Positions 42,252 through 54,145 of a stretch of DNA of 64,000 nt are shown piece by piece. The stretch is from Candidatus Arsenophonus lipoptenae (lineage in GTDB: Bacteria > Pseudomonadota > Gammaproteobacteria > Enterobacterales > Enterobacteriaceae). The translations under genes and the position numbers were made by a program. The stretch is taken from the NCBI RefSeq assembly GCF_001534665.1, contig NZ_CP013920.1, forward strand, positions 434,001 to 498,000, given 5' to 3'. Numbering within the stretch: position 1 is the first letter of the stretch; every line of letters starts with the position of its first letter. The notes under the pieces are model-generated. The model was not told the DNA's origin. It saw only the letters and a list, made by a program, of their open reading frames with translations, and did no database searches.

Positions 42252-42281
42252 ATAGTATAATTTTTGTAAAAATTATACTAT
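42252..42281 (+). terminator. A/T hairpin after rplS (possible operon terminator)
   Basis: Arms 42252-42265 and 42268-42281 pair perfectly (ATAGTATAATTTTT and its complement). The stem is weak in GC, so termination is uncertain, but the position 49 bp after the rplS stop fits. Confidence 0.4.
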
Positions 42282-42509
42282 TAATAATTTAAACCATATA
42301 TGTTTAAATATTAAAATTCTAATAAAATTAATATTAATTTTATTAGATATAGTAAGTATAATTTTTTAGTTAAAACAGACAAAATATTATTTGTTGTTAG
42401 ATATATCAGTATAATTATATATGTTATTATTTAATAATATGTTGTAAAAAATTTTATTTAGTTTAATAACTAAATAGCAGACTAAATTGTTTATTTTTTT
42501 AACTAAAAA
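42282..42509. other. Convergent spacer between rplS and proS
   Basis: About 230 bp of A/T-rich DNA with no recognised feature. Confidence 0.3.
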
Positions 42510-44231
42510 TTATAGCAATGTTTTTAAAAAATCATTTATTTTAGTAAGTTTAATATATTTTTTTTCGTTATTTTGATGATAGTTACGTTGTTTATATTCA
42601 AACTCATTATTATCTAAGTTGCGATCACTAATCACAATTATGTGTGGTATTCCAATAAGATCCATTTCAGCAAACATGATACCAGATTGTACTTTTCGAT
42701 CATCAAAAAGTACATCAATACCGTTTGTTAATAAATCATAATAAAGTTTTTCAGCTATTTCTTTAACTCTAGTTGAGTTATACATGTTTATTGGTAAAAT
42801 AGCAACTTGAAAAGGTGCTATTGCATCAGGCCAGATAATTCCTTTATCATCATGATTTTGTTCAATTACCGCTCCTATAATTCTAGTGATACCAATACCA
42901 TAACATCCCATCATTATTTTTTGATTATAACCAAATTTATTTTGAAATTTTACATTCATAGCTTTAGAATATTTGGTGCCTAATTGAAAAATATGTCCAA
43001 TTTCTATTCCTCGTTTAATTTTTAGTATTCCTTTTCCATCCGGACTTAGATCTCCTTCAATAACATTACGTAGATCATAAATATTAGACAAAGGAAGATC
43101 TCTCTTCCAATTAATACCAAAATAATGTTTATGTTCAATATTTGCTCCAGCACTAAAATCACTCATTACTGCAACACTCCTATCGATTATGATTGGTATA
43201 GGTAAATTAATAGGTCCTAATGAATTTAATTTGAGTTTTAGTTTTGTATAAATTTCTTTTTCTGTTGCAAATCTTAATGGACTAGCGATTATAGGATGTT
43301 TTTCTGCTTTAATTTTATTTAATTGATGATCACCTCTAATTAATAAGGCAACAAATTGATGACCACTATTTTTTTTTGCATCAACAACAAATATTTTAAT
43401 TGTTTTTTCAATAGGTATATTATATTTACTTATAAGTTCAGAAATAGTTTTGACATCAGGTGTATCTACAAGACGTAAATTTTCAGTAGGTGCAGCACAA
43501 CAAGATTGTATACAAATTGCTTCTGCTAATTCTATATTAGCAGCGTAATTTGATATATTAGAAAATACAATATTATCTTCACCACTATTAGCCAATGCTT
43601 GAAATTCATGTGAAGTATTACCACCAATAGAACCAGTATCTGCTTGAACTACTTTAAAATTTAAGCCAATACGCTTAAATATTGAACTATATGCCGTATA
43701 CATTGCATCGTATGTTTGTTGTAGAGACTCTTTGTCTTTATGAAAAGAATAAGCATCCTTCATAATAAATTCACGAGATCGCATAACACCAAAACGTGGT
43801 CTAATTTCATCACGAAATTTTGTTTGTATTTGATATAGATTTAATGGTAGTTGTTTATAAGATCGTACTTCATTACTGATAAGATCACTAATAACTTCTT
43901 CATTAGTTGGACCAAGTACAAAATATCTTTGGCTACGATCAATAAAACGAAGTAATTCTGCTCCATATTTTTCCCAACGTCCACTTTTTTTCCATAAATC
44001 TGCTTGTTGTACTATAGGCATAGAAATTTCCATTGCACCAGTTCTATTCATTTCTTCACGAATAATATTTTCAATCTTTCTTAAAACTCGTATACCAGTA
44101 GGTAACCAGTTATATAATCCTAAAGACATTTTACGTATCATACCTGAACGAAGCATTAATTGATGACTAATAACTTCTGCTTCTTTAGGATTTTTTTTTA
44201 AAGTAGATAGAAGGTATTGGCTGGTACGCAT
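42510..44231 (-). CDS. proS: Prolyl-tRNA synthetase (bacterial type)
   Basis: Charges tRNA-Pro. It has 573 residues (E. coli 572), including the ~180-residue insertion (INS) editing domain between class II motifs 2 and 3. Landmarks are [58 protein letters not shown], the editing-domain segment with [17 protein letters not shown], and [13 protein letters not shown]. It stands alone; in E. coli gmhB is likewise a few genes away. Confidence 0.97.
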   Translation of the reverse strand: MRTSQYLLSTLKKNPKEAEVISHQLMLRSGMIRKMSLGLYNWLPTGIRVLRKIENIIREEMNRTGAMEISMPIVQQADLWKKSGRWEKYGAELLRFIDRSQRYFVLGPTNEEVISDLISNEVRSYKQLPLNLYQIQTKFRDEIRPRFGVMRSREFIMKDAYSFHKDKESLQQTYDAMYTAYSSIFKRIGLNFKVVQADTGSIGGNTSHEFQALANSGEDNIVFSNISNYAANIELAEAICIQSCCAAPTENLRLVDTPDVKTISELISKYNIPIEKTIKIFVVDAKKNSGHQFVALLIRGDHQLNKIKAEKHPIIASPLRFATEKEIYTKLKLKLNSLGPINLPIPIIIDRSVAVMSDFSAGANIEHKHYFGINWKRDLPLSNIYDLRNVIEGDLSPDGKGILKIKRGIEIGHIFQLGTKYSKAMNVKFQNKFGYNQKIMMGCYGIGITRIIGAVIEQNHDDKGIIWPDAIAPFQVAILPINMYNSTRVKEIAEKLYYDLLTNGIDVLFDDRKVQSGIMFAEMDLIGIPHIIVISDRNLDNNEFEYKQRNYHQNNEKKYIKLTKINDFLKTLL

Positions 44232-44649
44232 TCTTAAATTTCCATTGATAAAGAATGACTTATCATATTATTTAATAAATTTAGTTTAATTGTATATTAC
44301 AAATTTATTTATAATTATTTTTTATTGAAAATATAAATATAATATTTAACTTATTTAAAATAAATGATATTTAATATTTATTAAATTTTATTTTTTATTG
44401 AATGTTATAGAATCATATAATGTATATGGTACAATAACAATATTTTTATTTATTTTATGTTACAATTTAGTAAATAAAATATTTTTTAAAAAGTATCTGT
44501 GATTATAAATTAATAGTTTTTAGAGGTTAAAATTATTCTTTAATATTATTAATCTAAATGAGATAAATTAAATGATTTATTTGATATTTTATAATTGATA
44601 TAGAAATATATTAAACATATTCTTATATAACTGTTGAGTGATGATATTA
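44232..44649. other. Divergent spacer between proS and gmhB
   Basis: About 420 bp of A/T-rich DNA. The met transporter genes that lie here in E. coli have left no trace. Confidence 0.35.
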
Positions 44650-45237
44650 ATGAATTTAAATATTTCAGCTATTTTTCTCGATCGTGATGGTATTATTAAT
44701 TATGACTATGGTTATGTATATGAAAAGGATACTTTTCAATTTATAGAAGGTAGCGTTGAAGCACTTCAAGAATTAAAAACAATGAATTATGTTTTAGTTA
44801 TAGTAACTAATCAATCAGGCATTGCTAAAGGATTGTTCACAGAAACACAATTTATTGATTTGACTAACTGGATGTATAGGGAACTTATTCAATATGGTAT
44901 AAAAATTGATGGTATTTATTATTGCCCACATCATCCTAATGCAATTAAAATGAAATATAAACAAATATGTAATTGTCGTAAACCAAAAGCTGGTTGGTTA
45001 TTTACAGCACAAAAAAAAATGAATATTAATATGAAAACTTCTTATATGGTGGGAGATAAATTATCTGATATGAAAGCAGGTAAAAATGCTGGAATAGGTA
45101 CTACTGTATTAGTAAGTGTTAATAATTCTATTATGGATTATGATAAAAAATATGTTGATTGGATTATAAATAGCTTAGCAGAATTACCATATAGAATAAA
45201 AAAATATCAAAGTGTTAATAATATATTATTAAAATAA
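44650..45237 (+). CDS. gmhB: D-glycero-beta-D-manno-heptose-1,7-bisphosphate 7-phosphatase
   Basis: HAD-family phosphatase in ADP-heptose synthesis for the LPS inner core. It has 195 residues from the ATG at 44650 (E. coli 191); a GTG at 44638 and an ATG at 44641 are in frame but add residues that the family lacks. The catalytic aspartates are in AIFLDRDGII, VTNQSG follows, the zinc loop is CPHHP and CNCRKPKAG, and the last motif is MVGDKLSDMKAGKNAG. Together with lpxH and lptD it indicates that LPS with a heptose core is still made. Confidence 0.94.
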   Translation: MNLNISAIFLDRDGIINYDYGYVYEKDTFQFIEGSVEALQELKTMNYVLVIVTNQSGIAKGLFTETQFIDLTNWMYRELIQYGIKIDGIYYCPHHPNAIKMKYKQICNCRKPKAGWLFTAQKKMNINMKTSYMVGDKLSDMKAGKNAGIGTTVLVSVNNSIMDYDKKYVDWIINSLAELPYRIKKYQSVNNILLK

Positions 45238-45348
45238 ATAAAAATTTATACATATATTTATATCAAAATTAGATAATTAAATATTATAAACAGTATAAAT
45301 TTATTATTTTTATTCTAAATTTGACTATTAATTAACAAAAAGATATAG

Positions 45349-45366
45349 TTGCATTCTTAAATGCAA
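45349..45366 (+). terminator. Small hairpin after gmhB
   Basis: TTGCATT-CTTA-AATGCAA followed by TTATTGCTTT. It is short and 110 bp from the gmhB stop; a terminator role is possible. Confidence 0.3.
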
Positions 45367-45486
45367 TTATTGCTTTAAGAAATAAAATATATAATTTAAA
45401 ATACAAATATATATAAAAATTACTTTATATATAAATTAACAAAATAAATTTAAATTATTTTTAAATATTAGTAATAGGAGTTATTA

Positions 45487-46113
45487 ATGAGTTATATATT
45501 ACCTTCTTTATCATATAATTATGATGCATTAGAACCGTATTTTGATGAAAAAACAATGAAAATACATCATACAAAGCATCATCAAACATATGTGGATAAT
45601 ACTAATGATATATTAAAAGATTTTCCTGAATTTTCTAAACTTGAAATAGAAGATTTGATACAAAATTTGAATAAAATACCTTTAGTTAAGCGTACTTTTT
45701 TGCGTAATAATGCTGGCGGGCATGCTAATCATAGCATGTTTTGGAAAGGATTAAAAATAGGTACTGAATTACAAGGACAATTAAAATCAGCAATTGAACG
45801 TGATTTTGTTAGTGTAGAAAATTTTAAACAAGTTTTTGAAAAAACAGCATTAACCCATTTTGGTTCTGGTTGGGCTTGGTTAATATTAACATCTAATGAT
45901 AAATTAGTAGTAATTTCTACTTCTAATCAAGATAATCCATTAATGGGAAACTTAGTTTCCAATATTTTTGGTTATCCCATTCTAGGATTAGATCTTTGGG
46001 AACATGCTTATTATCTAAAATATGAAAATCGTCGACAAGAATATATTCAAGCATTTTGGTCGGTTATTAATTGGGATGAAGCAGCAAAACGATTTGCAAA
46101 AAAAACATTCTAA
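45487..46113 (+). CDS. sodA: Superoxide dismutase, Mn type
   Basis: Converts superoxide to H2O2 and O2. It has 208 residues (E. coli SodA 206). The metal ligands are His27, His82, Asp169 and His173 (in LDLWEHAYY). Residues [13 protein letters not shown] and GSGWAWL are conserved. The Mn-type features around Gln152 ([10 protein letters not shown]) separate it from Fe-SodB. A good ribosome site AGGAG lies 7 bp before ATG. No Fur or SoxS site is recognisable upstream. A useful defence for a symbiont exposed to haem-rich food, by inference. Confidence 0.96.
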   Translation: MSYILPSLSYNYDALEPYFDEKTMKIHHTKHHQTYVDNTNDILKDFPEFSKLEIEDLIQNLNKIPLVKRTFLRNNAGGHANHSMFWKGLKIGTELQGQLKSAIERDFVSVENFKQVFEKTALTHFGSGWAWLILTSNDKLVVISTSNQDNPLMGNLVSNIFGYPILGLDLWEHAYYLKYENRRQEYIQAFWSVINWDEAAKRFAKKTF

Positions 46114-46519
46114 TAAAATTTTTATTGTTTTTATATAGTATTTTAAAAATTAAAAGTTTATTTAAATTTTTATAAAAGAAAATTAAAATTAATGAAAGAT
46201 AAGTATATCGAAATATTCGATATTTATACAATCTTAAATTGTTTATATTATATAAACTATATTAAATTATATTAAAATAATTAGAAAACAGCTTTTAATG
46301 TTGTTATGTATAGAAGATATCTATAGGTGATCTATTATCTTATAAATATTCTAAGTTTGTTTATATAAACTAGTTGTTTTTATTTTTATCAAAAAATTTT
46401 TATAAAATATTTTATATTAATACAGTATATTGACTATAATATAATGCATATATAAGTTAAATATTTAATATTTTTGTTATTTATTAATAAACAAAGTAAA
46501 AGCATTTAAGCAAAAGCAT
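46114..46519. other. Convergent spacer between sodA and thyA
   Basis: About 400 bp. An 8-bp hairpin ATATCGAA/TTCGATAT at about 46204-46222 lies 90 bp after sodA. Nothing else is recognised. Confidence 0.4.
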
Positions 46520-47371
46520 CTATACTGTAAATGGATATTTAATTGGTTCATGATGTTGATAATTAATAACATTAAAATCATTGCTACTTACCCAAGTTTC
46601 AATGTCTTTTAATGTTTTTATAGCAGGGTTAATATATAATTGTGGTAAAGAATAAGGAGTACGTTTTAACTGAATATCTCTCATAATTTGTAATTGATTA
46701 TCATAAATATGGGCGTTAACTATTTTATGGTAAACCTTACCTGGTATAAGGCTTGTAATTTGAGCTACTAATGCTAATAAAACAAAACATTGAATTTGAT
46801 TAAAATTAAGCCCTAAAGGGACGTCACAACTACGTTGATAAGAAGTTAAATATAACTCATTGGATAATAAAGAAAAATGATGAGTATGCATACATGGTCG
46901 TAAACAACCTAATTCTAATTCCCCAGGATTATAAAAAGTAATTATTTCTGCTCTATCATCTATCCCAATTGATAAATTATTAATAACTTTTTTAAGCTGA
47001 TCTAAAAAGGTTCCATCATGAAGTCTCCATGATCTTCCTTGAACTCCATAAATTCTACCTAAATCATCTGTACCTTTACGGTTTGGATTATTAAGCCATG
47101 CTTGATTTTGATTTGCATTAGCATTCCAAGTATTACATCCAATATTTCTAAATTGTGCAGCGCTAACATATCCCCTTAGATAACCTAATAATTCAGCAAT
47201 GGCTGATTTATAAAAACTTTTACGAGTTGTAATTAATGGGAATTGATTATTTTTTACATCATATTCAAAATCAACATTTATAACAGTTAAACATTTTGCT
47301 TTAGTTCGTTGATTTTCTATCCACTTTCCTTCATTAATAATACGTTGACATAAATCTAAATATTGTTTCAT
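46520..47371 (-). CDS. thyA: Thymidylate synthase (283-residue type)
   Basis: Methylates dUMP to dTMP with methylene-THF; the resulting dihydrofolate is recycled by FolA (60778-61266). The 283-residue form, not the 264-residue E. coli form, is found in several enterobacteria and vibrios. The catalytic Cys160 is in [26 protein letters not shown] and [12 protein letters not shown] bind phosphate and nucleotide. It follows lgt on the minus strand with 68 bp between, the E. coli lgt-thyA order. Confidence 0.96.
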   Translation of the reverse strand: MKQYLDLCQRIINEGKWIENQRTKAKCLTVINVDFEYDVKNNQFPLITTRKSFYKSAIAELLGYLRGYVSAAQFRNIGCNTWNANANQNQAWLNNPNRKGTDDLGRIYGVQGRSWRLHDGTFLDQLKKVINNLSIGIDDRAEIITFYNPGELELGCLRPCMHTHHFSLLSNELYLTSYQRSCDVPLGLNFNQIQCFVLLALVAQITSLIPGKVYHKIVNAHIYDNQLQIMRDIQLKRTPYSLPQLYINPAIKTLKDIETWVSSNDFNVINYQHHEPIKYPFTV

Positions 47372-47439
47372 TATTATTATTTAGTGATACTTTAAGTTTT
47401 ATAAAATTATATAAAATATAAATTTATTTATTTTTTAAT

Positions 47440-48342
47440 TTATTTATTTCTTTTTAACATTTTTAGTAATGTACTATTATCATCATTACTTTTATATGTT
47501 TTATATGCATATATAAATATAATAATACCAATAATAATCATAGGAATCGATAAAATTTGTCCCATGCTTACCCCATAAATTAATCCTAACTGTGTGTCAG
47601 GTTGACGGAAAAATTCAATAAAAACACGAAAAATACCATAATTTATTAAAAATAAACCAGACACACTCCCCTGTGGGCGTTTTTTTTGTATAAATAAATT
47701 TAAAATAATAAACAATATAATACCTTCAAAAAACATTTCATAAAGTTGTGATGGATGTCTGGGTAACACCCCGTATTGTTTTAAAATAGGTAAAAATGAA
47801 GGATGTTGATTAACAATTTTGATATCTTCTAAATGTGATCTTGGAAATAATATTGCCCACGGTGTATTTAATGTTATACGCCCCCAAAGTTCTCCGTTAA
47901 TAAAATTACCTATTCGTCCTAATCCTAACCCGAATGGAATTAATGGTGCAATAAAATCTGAAATTTGAAGAAAACGATAATTAGTTTTTTGAGAATAAAT
48001 AAATATAGCTAATATTACACCAATTAATCCACCATGAAAAGACATTCCTCCATGCCATATTTTAAATAAATATAAAGGATTATGTATAAAATAAGATAAA
48101 TTATAGAATAGAACATATCCTATGCGTCCACCAATGATAACACCTAAGAATCCTATATAGAGGATATTTTCAACATCATTACTTGTTAATCCATTATTAT
48201 TTTTAATAGCTCTTTTTTTTGCTATCCATAAAGTGAAAGAGAACCCTAATAAATACATTACACCATACCAATAAATATTTATTGGTCCAATTGATAACAT
48301 AACAGGATTAATATTAGGAAATATTATATAATTATTATACAT
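47440..48342 (-). CDS. lgt: Prolipoprotein diacylglyceryl transferase
   Basis: Inner-membrane enzyme that transfers diacylglycerol from phosphatidylglycerol to prolipoprotein cysteines. It has 300 residues (E. coli 291). About seven membrane segments are visible. The Lgt signature [13 protein letters not shown], the motif [12 protein letters not shown] and RHPSQLYE are intact. It implies that outer-membrane lipoproteins (for example LptE, BamD) are still matured. ptsP, between rppH and lgt in E. coli, is absent. Confidence 0.96.
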   Translation of the reverse strand: MYNNYIIFPNINPVMLSIGPINIYWYGVMYLLGFSFTLWIAKKRAIKNNNGLTSNDVENILYIGFLGVIIGGRIGYVLFYNLSYFIHNPLYLFKIWHGGMSFHGGLIGVILAIFIYSQKTNYRFLQISDFIAPLIPFGLGLGRIGNFINGELWGRITLNTPWAILFPRSHLEDIKIVNQHPSFLPILKQYGVLPRHPSQLYEMFFEGIILFIILNLFIQKKRPQGSVSGLFLINYGIFRVFIEFFRQPDTQLGLIYGVSMGQILSIPMIIIGIIIFIYAYKTYKSNDDNSTLLKMLKRNK

Positions 48343-48515
48343 TAATTTTATTCCTTTATTGTTAAAATAGAATTTAATAAATATAACATCATTAAATGAA
48401 GTTTAAAAAATAATAATGTTTTTATTTATAAAATAAATATTAAATAAAAAATACTATATGATATTTTTTATCATAAATTTTAATATAGATTTAGTTGATA
48501 TATAAATATATTATT

Positions 48516-49013
48516 TTAATAAATAATATTGTCATTAGCTAATGACATAACTATTGGAGCAAATTCTTTCATGACATGTCGATAAACATTATATTTAAAA
48601 GTAATTACTTGACGAATAGGGTACCAATAACTCACCCATCGCCAACTGTCAAATTCAGGTGTTTTGGTTTTTTGTAAATTAATATTTTTGTCATCACAAA
48701 CTAATTCTAATAAAAACCAGAGTTGCTTTTGTCCAATACATAATGGTTTTTTATTCCAACGTACTAAACGTTTTGGTAGCTTATAATGAAGCCATTTTTT
48801 TGTATATGTTAATATTTTTACATCATTATCATTTAATCCAATTTCTTCAAATAATTCCCTATACATGGCTTGTTTAGGTGATTCATTTTGATGAATCCCT
48901 CCTTGAGGGAACTGCCATGAATGTTGTTCATACCGCTTAGCCCATAATACTTGACTCTTTCGATTACAAATTACAATTCCTATATTATGGCGGTAGCCAT
49001 CATTATCAACCAT
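48516..49013 (-). CDS. rppH: RNA pyrophosphohydrolase
   Basis: Removes pyrophosphate from 5' triphosphate RNA to start RNase E decay. It has 165 residues (E. coli 176; the basic C-terminal tail is shortened). The Nudix box [22 protein letters not shown] is complete. [25 protein letters not shown] and [10 protein letters not shown] match RppH. It starts at ATG next to a weak site. Confidence 0.96.
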   Translation of the reverse strand: MVDNDGYRHNIGIVICNRKSQVLWAKRYEQHSWQFPQGGIHQNESPKQAMYRELFEEIGLNDNDVKILTYTKKWLHYKLPKRLVRWNKKPLCIGQKQLWFLLELVCDDKNINLQKTKTPEFDSWRWVSYWYPIRQVITFKYNVYRHVMKEFAPIVMSLANDNIIY

Positions 49014-50072
49014 CTGACTACCTCATTTAAAAGTTAATTAACTTATTAGTATATATTGTATTGTATTATTTTTTGATTAGTATTATTATGTCTATTAAAA
49101 TTTATTTAATAATAATATTATTTTTTTAAAAAAAACAAATTACATAATGTGTTTTAATTAAAGTTAAGTGTTTCTAAGTTATTTATAAAATATTTTTAAA
49201 TAATTAATAATTAGTTACATAACTATATTGTTCTAAATTAGAAGTAGTGGATATTGTATTATCCAGTCTTATGTTAAATAATTTTATTAAATGAATTATT
49301 CATATAAAATAATTAATTTAATAAAATATTATTAGTGATAAAATTGAAAATTTAGTGTTTTATTTTATAAAAAATTAAAAATCGTTTATTTATAGTATAT
49401 GATGTTAGGTTAATATAGTTATAAATTTTTTAAAATGCATATTTTTATTTATAAAATATTTGTAATTGTAAAAGACATTCTAAAGAACAAAAAATATAGA
49501 TTATTTTATTATAGTTATTTTTTAATATAATATATTTTAATGTAAAATATATTAATAATTGTAAACTATAGTAATAATTATATCATAAAATTAGTTTGTA
49601 ATGTTTAACGTTTTTCATTTATATCTTACAAAGATTAATTATAAAATAAACTATAAAATATAGAAATATATATATTTTATTTTCAGTTAAAATTTATAAT
49701 GAAATATTTTTAATTAATTCAAACAAATTATTATTATCATTTCTTTTTTACTGTTCTTGCAATTTAAGAATAGTATGTAAAATTTTAATAGTATGTTTTT
49801 ATGAATAGTGGCAATATAAAACTTTATTAATATTTAGTAAATTATTTATTGATATGTAAGTATTGGTATAGTTAATTAAATTGCATTTATGTTAACTAAT
49901 TAATAATTGTTAAAATTAACATATTTATGTAAAATTAATATTTACATGTAATATTTATATATAAATTTGAGTGACTGATCAATCTATTAAATATTTTTAT
50001 TAGTTGTTTAAATTCTTATTTTAATTTAGTTAGATTTTATTATCTTTATTATAGATAAAGAGGAGCTAGTTA
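49014..50072. other. 1-kb spacer upstream of thiB; no TPP riboswitch seen
   Basis: AT-rich DNA without a recognisable gene remnant. I looked for the conserved TPP-aptamer strings (CTGAGA and the GGAT/CCTG core) that lead the thiB operon in E. coli and found none. The only clear signal is the ribosome site GAGGAG at about 50060-50065. Confidence 0.5.
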
Positions 50073-51068
50073 TTGATATTTTTTAAATTAATAATTGTTA
50101 TTATAATATTTTTATCATCTTTTTCAATTCAAACCAAACCTATATTGACTGTGTATACTTATAATTCTTTCATTTCAGATTGGGGTCCAGGACCTATAGC
50201 AAAATATATTTTTGAACAAGTATGTAATTGTAATCTTAAATTAATTGGTTTAAATGATGGAATATCTTTATTAAATCGACTTAGAATAGAAGGAAAAAAT
50301 AGTCCAGCTGATATTGTATTAGGTCTGGATAATAATTTAATTGATTTAGCTAAAAAAACTGGATTATTTATTGAAAGTAAAGTTGATATAAGTCAATTGA
50401 AATTACCTATAGCTTGGAAAAATAATATTTTTATTCCTTATGATTATAGTTATTTTGCTTTTATTTATGATAAAAAAAGGATTACTGAAGTACCTAATAG
50501 TTTAGATGAACTTATCAACAGTCCAAAACCATGGAAAATTATCTATCAAGATCCACGTACTAGTACACCAGGTTTAGGGTTATTACTTTGGATCCAAAAA
50601 ATTTATAAAAAATATAGTGTGCAAGCTTGGAAAAAATTATCTATAAAAACAGTGACTGTTACTAGAGGATGGAGTGAGGCATATGGACTATTTTTAAAAG
50701 GTGAGAGTGATTTTGTTCTCAGTTATAGTTCTTCACCAGGATTTCATTTATTAATAGAAAATAAGAAAAATTATGCTGCTGCTCTTTTTTATGAAGGCCA
50801 TTATCTTCAAATTGAAGTTGCTGGTCAGTTAGCAACCAGCAAAAATCCTAAGCTTGCACAACAATTTATGCAATTTATTTTATCACCAAAATTTCAAAGA
50901 ATATTACCAATAACTAACTGGATGTATCCAGTAATTGATATCCCCTTACCTGATTTTTATAATAATATACCAGTGCCAAAAAAATCTTTACAATTCAACG
51001 CAGAAGATATAAGTAAATATCATAATCAATGGATCTATTTATGGCAAAATGCTGTCAACCAAAAGTAA
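50073..51068 (+). CDS. thiB: Thiamine/TPP-binding periplasmic protein
   Basis: Solute-binding protein of the thiamine ABC importer. It has 331 residues (E. coli 327). A signal peptide (about 1-21, FFKLIIVIIIFLSSFSIQT) leads to KPILTVYTYNSF, then SDWGPGPIAKYIFE, GISLLNRLR, ADIVLGLDNNL, IYQDPRTSTPGLGLLLW, VTVTRGWSEAYGLFLKGESDFVLSY and NWMYPV. The start is TTG, 7 bp after GAGGAG; no ATG fits. It is the first gene of thiB-thiP-thiQ. Import of host or co-symbiont thiamine is the likely role. Confidence 0.96.
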   Translation: MIFFKLIIVIIIFLSSFSIQTKPILTVYTYNSFISDWGPGPIAKYIFEQVCNCNLKLIGLNDGISLLNRLRIEGKNSPADIVLGLDNNLIDLAKKTGLFIESKVDISQLKLPIAWKNNIFIPYDYSYFAFIYDKKRITEVPNSLDELINSPKPWKIIYQDPRTSTPGLGLLLWIQKIYKKYSVQAWKKLSIKTVTVTRGWSEAYGLFLKGESDFVLSYSSSPGFHLLIENKKNYAAALFYEGHYLQIEVAGQLATSKNPKLAQQFMQFILSPKFQRILPITNWMYPVIDIPLPDFYNNIPVPKKSLQFNAEDISKYHNQWIYLWQNAVNQK

Positions 51069-52645
51069 GTAATTCAATTTGGCCTGGGATAGTTATATCA
51101 ATTATATTGATTTCTATCACTGTAGTTATTTTTAGTTCTTTATTGTTTTTTTTTTCTAAAATTAGATGGGAAGAATTTATATATGATGGTTATTTATTCT
51201 ATGTTATTAAATTTACTTTTATACAAGCGTCAATATCTACCGGGTTAGCCATTATACCTGCAATTTTTTTAGCAAAAGCACTTTTTAGACGTCATTTTCT
51301 AGGTAGAAAATTATTGCTGCATTTATGCTCTATTACACTAGTATTACCAGTATTAGTAACTATTTTAGGTTTATTAACTGTATATGGGCGTATGGGTTGG
51401 ATTTTCAAGTTGTGTAACTTATTAGGAATTAATTATAATTTTACTCCTTATGGATTAAAAGGTATAGTACTAGCTCATATTTTTTTTAATTTTCCATTAG
51501 CTAGCAAAATTTTATTATTTTCATTAGAAAATATTTCAGTTGAGCAAAGACAACTTGCTGCACAATTGGGTATGAATCAATGGCATATTTTTTGTATTAT
51601 TGAATGGCCTTATCTTAGAAGACAAATATTACCAATATGTACATTAATTTTTATGCTGTGCTTTACTAGTTTTGCTACTGTATTAATACTTGGTGGTGGT
51701 CCTAATGTAACTACGATTGCATTAGCTATATATCAATCATTAAGTTATGATTTTGATCTAAATAAAGCAGCCGTATTGGCGTTAATTCAACTTTTTTTTT
51801 GTTTATCTGTAGCTTTATTAAATCAAAATCTTAATATTATTATTTCGGTTGGTAATAGCCACAATTTAAAATGGAAACATTTAAATGATAGTAATTTGCT
51901 AAAATTGTGGGATACACTAATAATTAGTATTACAATAATTTTTTTAATTCCACCATTATTAGCAATTATTATTGATTCCTTAAATTTTAGATTATTACAG
52001 GTATTACATAACATAAAATTACTGCAAGCATTTACAAATTCAATACTTATCTCCATTAATTCTGGTATACTTTGTGTTATCTGTACTGTAATGTTACTTT
52101 GGAGTATTCGTGAATTACGTTTACGACATTCAATATTTTTTTGCAGAATATTGGAAGTTAGTGGATTATTAATATTTTCAATATCAGATTTAGTTTTAGC
52201 AACTGGATTATTTTTGTTATTACATAATTTTATTAATTTAAGTTATTTAACTTATAGTTTACTTATATTAACAAATGCTTTAATGGCTATTCCTTATGCT
52301 TTTAAAATACTAGAAAACCCTATGTATGATTTAGCTGAACGTTATAATTTATTATGCATTTCATTAAATATAAAAGGTATTAATAGATTTAATCTTATTG
52401 AATTAAAATCTTTAAAAAAAACAATAGGACAAGCTTTTTCTTTTGCTTGTATGCTTTCAATAGGTGATTTTGGTGTTATTTCTTTATTTGGTAATGAGAA
52501 TTTTCTTACGCTACCTTATTATCTTTATCAACAACTAAGTTCATACCGTAATAATGATGCTGCTGTAACTGTATTAATAATATTATTACTTTGTTTTAGC
52601 TTATTTATTTTGATAAAATATTTATCTGGAAAAAAATATGATTAA
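51041..52645 (+). CDS. thiP: Thiamine ABC transporter permease
   Basis: Membrane subunit with two fused permease halves. It has 534 residues from the ATG at 51041 (MAKCCQP, similar to E. coli MATRRQP; 536). An upstream in-frame ATG at 51029 is less likely. It overlaps thiB by 28 bp. About 12 hydrophobic segments are visible. The EAA coupling loops are QRQLAAQLGMNQWHIFCIIEWPYLR in the first half and ERYNLLCISLNIKGINRF in the second. LPVLVTILGLLTVYGR and SIGDFGVISLFGNENFLTLP are conserved. Confidence 0.95.
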   Translation: MAKCCQPKVSNSIWPGIVISIILISITVVIFSSLLFFFSKIRWEEFIYDGYLFYVIKFTFIQASISTGLAIIPAIFLAKALFRRHFLGRKLLLHLCSITLVLPVLVTILGLLTVYGRMGWIFKLCNLLGINYNFTPYGLKGIVLAHIFFNFPLASKILLFSLENISVEQRQLAAQLGMNQWHIFCIIEWPYLRRQILPICTLIFMLCFTSFATVLILGGGPNVTTIALAIYQSLSYDFDLNKAAVLALIQLFFCLSVALLNQNLNIIISVGNSHNLKWKHLNDSNLLKLWDTLIISITIIFLIPPLLAIIIDSLNFRLLQVLHNIKLLQAFTNSILISINSGILCVICTVMLLWSIRELRLRHSIFFCRILEVSGLLIFSISDLVLATGLFLLLHNFINLSYLTYSLLILTNALMAIPYAFKILENPMYDLAERYNLLCISLNIKGINRFNLIELKSLKKTIGQAFSFACMLSIGDFGVISLFGNENFLTLPYYLYQQLSSYRNNDAAVTVLIILLLCFSLFILIKYLSGKKYD

Positions 52646-53339
52646 ATTAGATAACCTTATTTATTCTTATAATAAAGTAAGAATGCAATTTGATTTTCAA
52701 GTAAGTAAAGCAGAAAAGGTTGTAATATTAGGACCTAGTGGTGCAGGAAAAAGTACTTTACTATATTTAATTGCTGGATTTAAGTTTTCACAAAGTGGAA
52801 AAATTTTATTGGATGGGAAAAATCATACTACTTCATTACCTGAAAAACGACCGGTTTCAATACTTTTTCAGGAAAATAATCTTTTCCATCATCTAACAGT
52901 TTGGCAAAATATTGCTTTAGGTATTGCACCAAATTTACATTTAGATCGAGCTCAACAAGTTGCAGTAAATAATATTATAGAACAAGTTTCATTAAATAAT
53001 TGTATTCAATGCTTACCTTCTCAAATATCAGGTGGGCAGCGTCAACGTACTGCTTTAGCACGTTGTTTAATTAGAAAAAAACCAATTTTATTATTAGATG
53101 AACCATTTTCTGCCCTTGATCCAGTATTACGTAATGAAATGTTAACCTTACTTAAACAGGTATGTGATAAACATCAATTAACACTATTAATGGTATCACA
53201 TAATCTAGAAGATACTAAAAAAATTGCAATTCGTGCAATATTAATTGCAGAAGAAAAAATTGCTTATGATGGTCAATTAGATAATTTGATAAATGGATTA
53301 ACGCAAGAAAGCATTTTATTAGGTATAACTCCTCGTTAA
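52638..53339 (+). CDS. thiQ: Thiamine ABC transporter ATPase
   Basis: ATP-binding subunit of the importer. It has 233 residues (E. coli 232) and overlaps thiP by 8 bp. Walker A GPSGAGKST is at about 33-41, Q-loop LFQENNLF, ABC signature ISGGQRQR, Walker B PILLLDEP and the H-loop VSHNLED. All residues needed for ATP hydrolysis are present. With thiB and thiP complete, the importer looks functional. Confidence 0.97.
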   Translation: MIKLDNLIYSYNKVRMQFDFQVSKAEKVVILGPSGAGKSTLLYLIAGFKFSQSGKILLDGKNHTTSLPEKRPVSILFQENNLFHHLTVWQNIALGIAPNLHLDRAQQVAVNNIIEQVSLNNCIQCLPSQISGGQRQRTALARCLIRKKPILLLDEPFSALDPVLRNEMLTLLKQVCDKHQLTLLMVSHNLEDTKKIAIRAILIAEEKIAYDGQLDNLINGLTQESILLGITPR

Positions 53340-54145
53340 TAATAAAATAATTATAATAAAACTAATTAATTATGTATTTTTAAAAAGTGTATATTTATAA
53401 ATATTTTTGAAGATTAATTACATGTATTATTTATTTAATGATCATCATTAAATATTTTAGCTATATTTCAGATTAATTAATATTAATAAATATTAATTAT
53501 GCTTTATTATTACTGAATAACTAATCTTAAATTTGTATTTAAGACTAATCAGAGTATTTATATACTATATAATAATTTATTCATGACAATTATATAATAT
53601 ATATTATTATATCAGTAGAGAGTTAGTAGATTAATACTAAGTGATTTTTATATAAATTAAAAGTTTGATATTATTTGTTAATAATATATCTCCATTTTTT
53701 AAAAATTTTAATAATTTTAAATTATAGTGTTTCTATAATTGAAAGATAATTTAATATTTTGATATTTTTATTTTTTTATATTTTTTATCTTACTTTGAAT
53801 TAAGGATAAATTTTGTTATTATATTTAATATAACAAAAAAATTAATTATTTTTAATATATAAAATTAATAAAACTTATTTCTTATTTTGATTTTAAAATG
53901 TATTTATTAAAATATTTTATATCATGTCATCATAAATAAAATCATTTAATAAGATGTAATAAAAAATAAATTATATATCATTTAAATAATTTTTAATTAT
54001 AGTTTAATATTTATTAAATTTATAAAAAATAATAATATAAACATATAATGTAAAACAATTTTGTAATATTGATGTAATATTAGATTTTATATTAAATTAT
54101 TTTTTTAGTTTTTATCTTAAATTTTTATTTTTTGAAAATGTGATA
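53340..54145. other. Spacer between thiQ and lptD
   Basis: About 800 bp of A/T-rich DNA. E. coli has djlA next to lptD; no remnant is seen. No clear terminator or promoter. Confidence 0.4.

Noticed and set aside
49014..50072. TPP riboswitch before thiB
   Set aside because: None of the conserved aptamer strings is present.
51823..52056. 77-codon minus-strand frame inside thiP
   Set aside because: Antisense to membrane segments of ThiP; hydrophobic codons make such shadows common.
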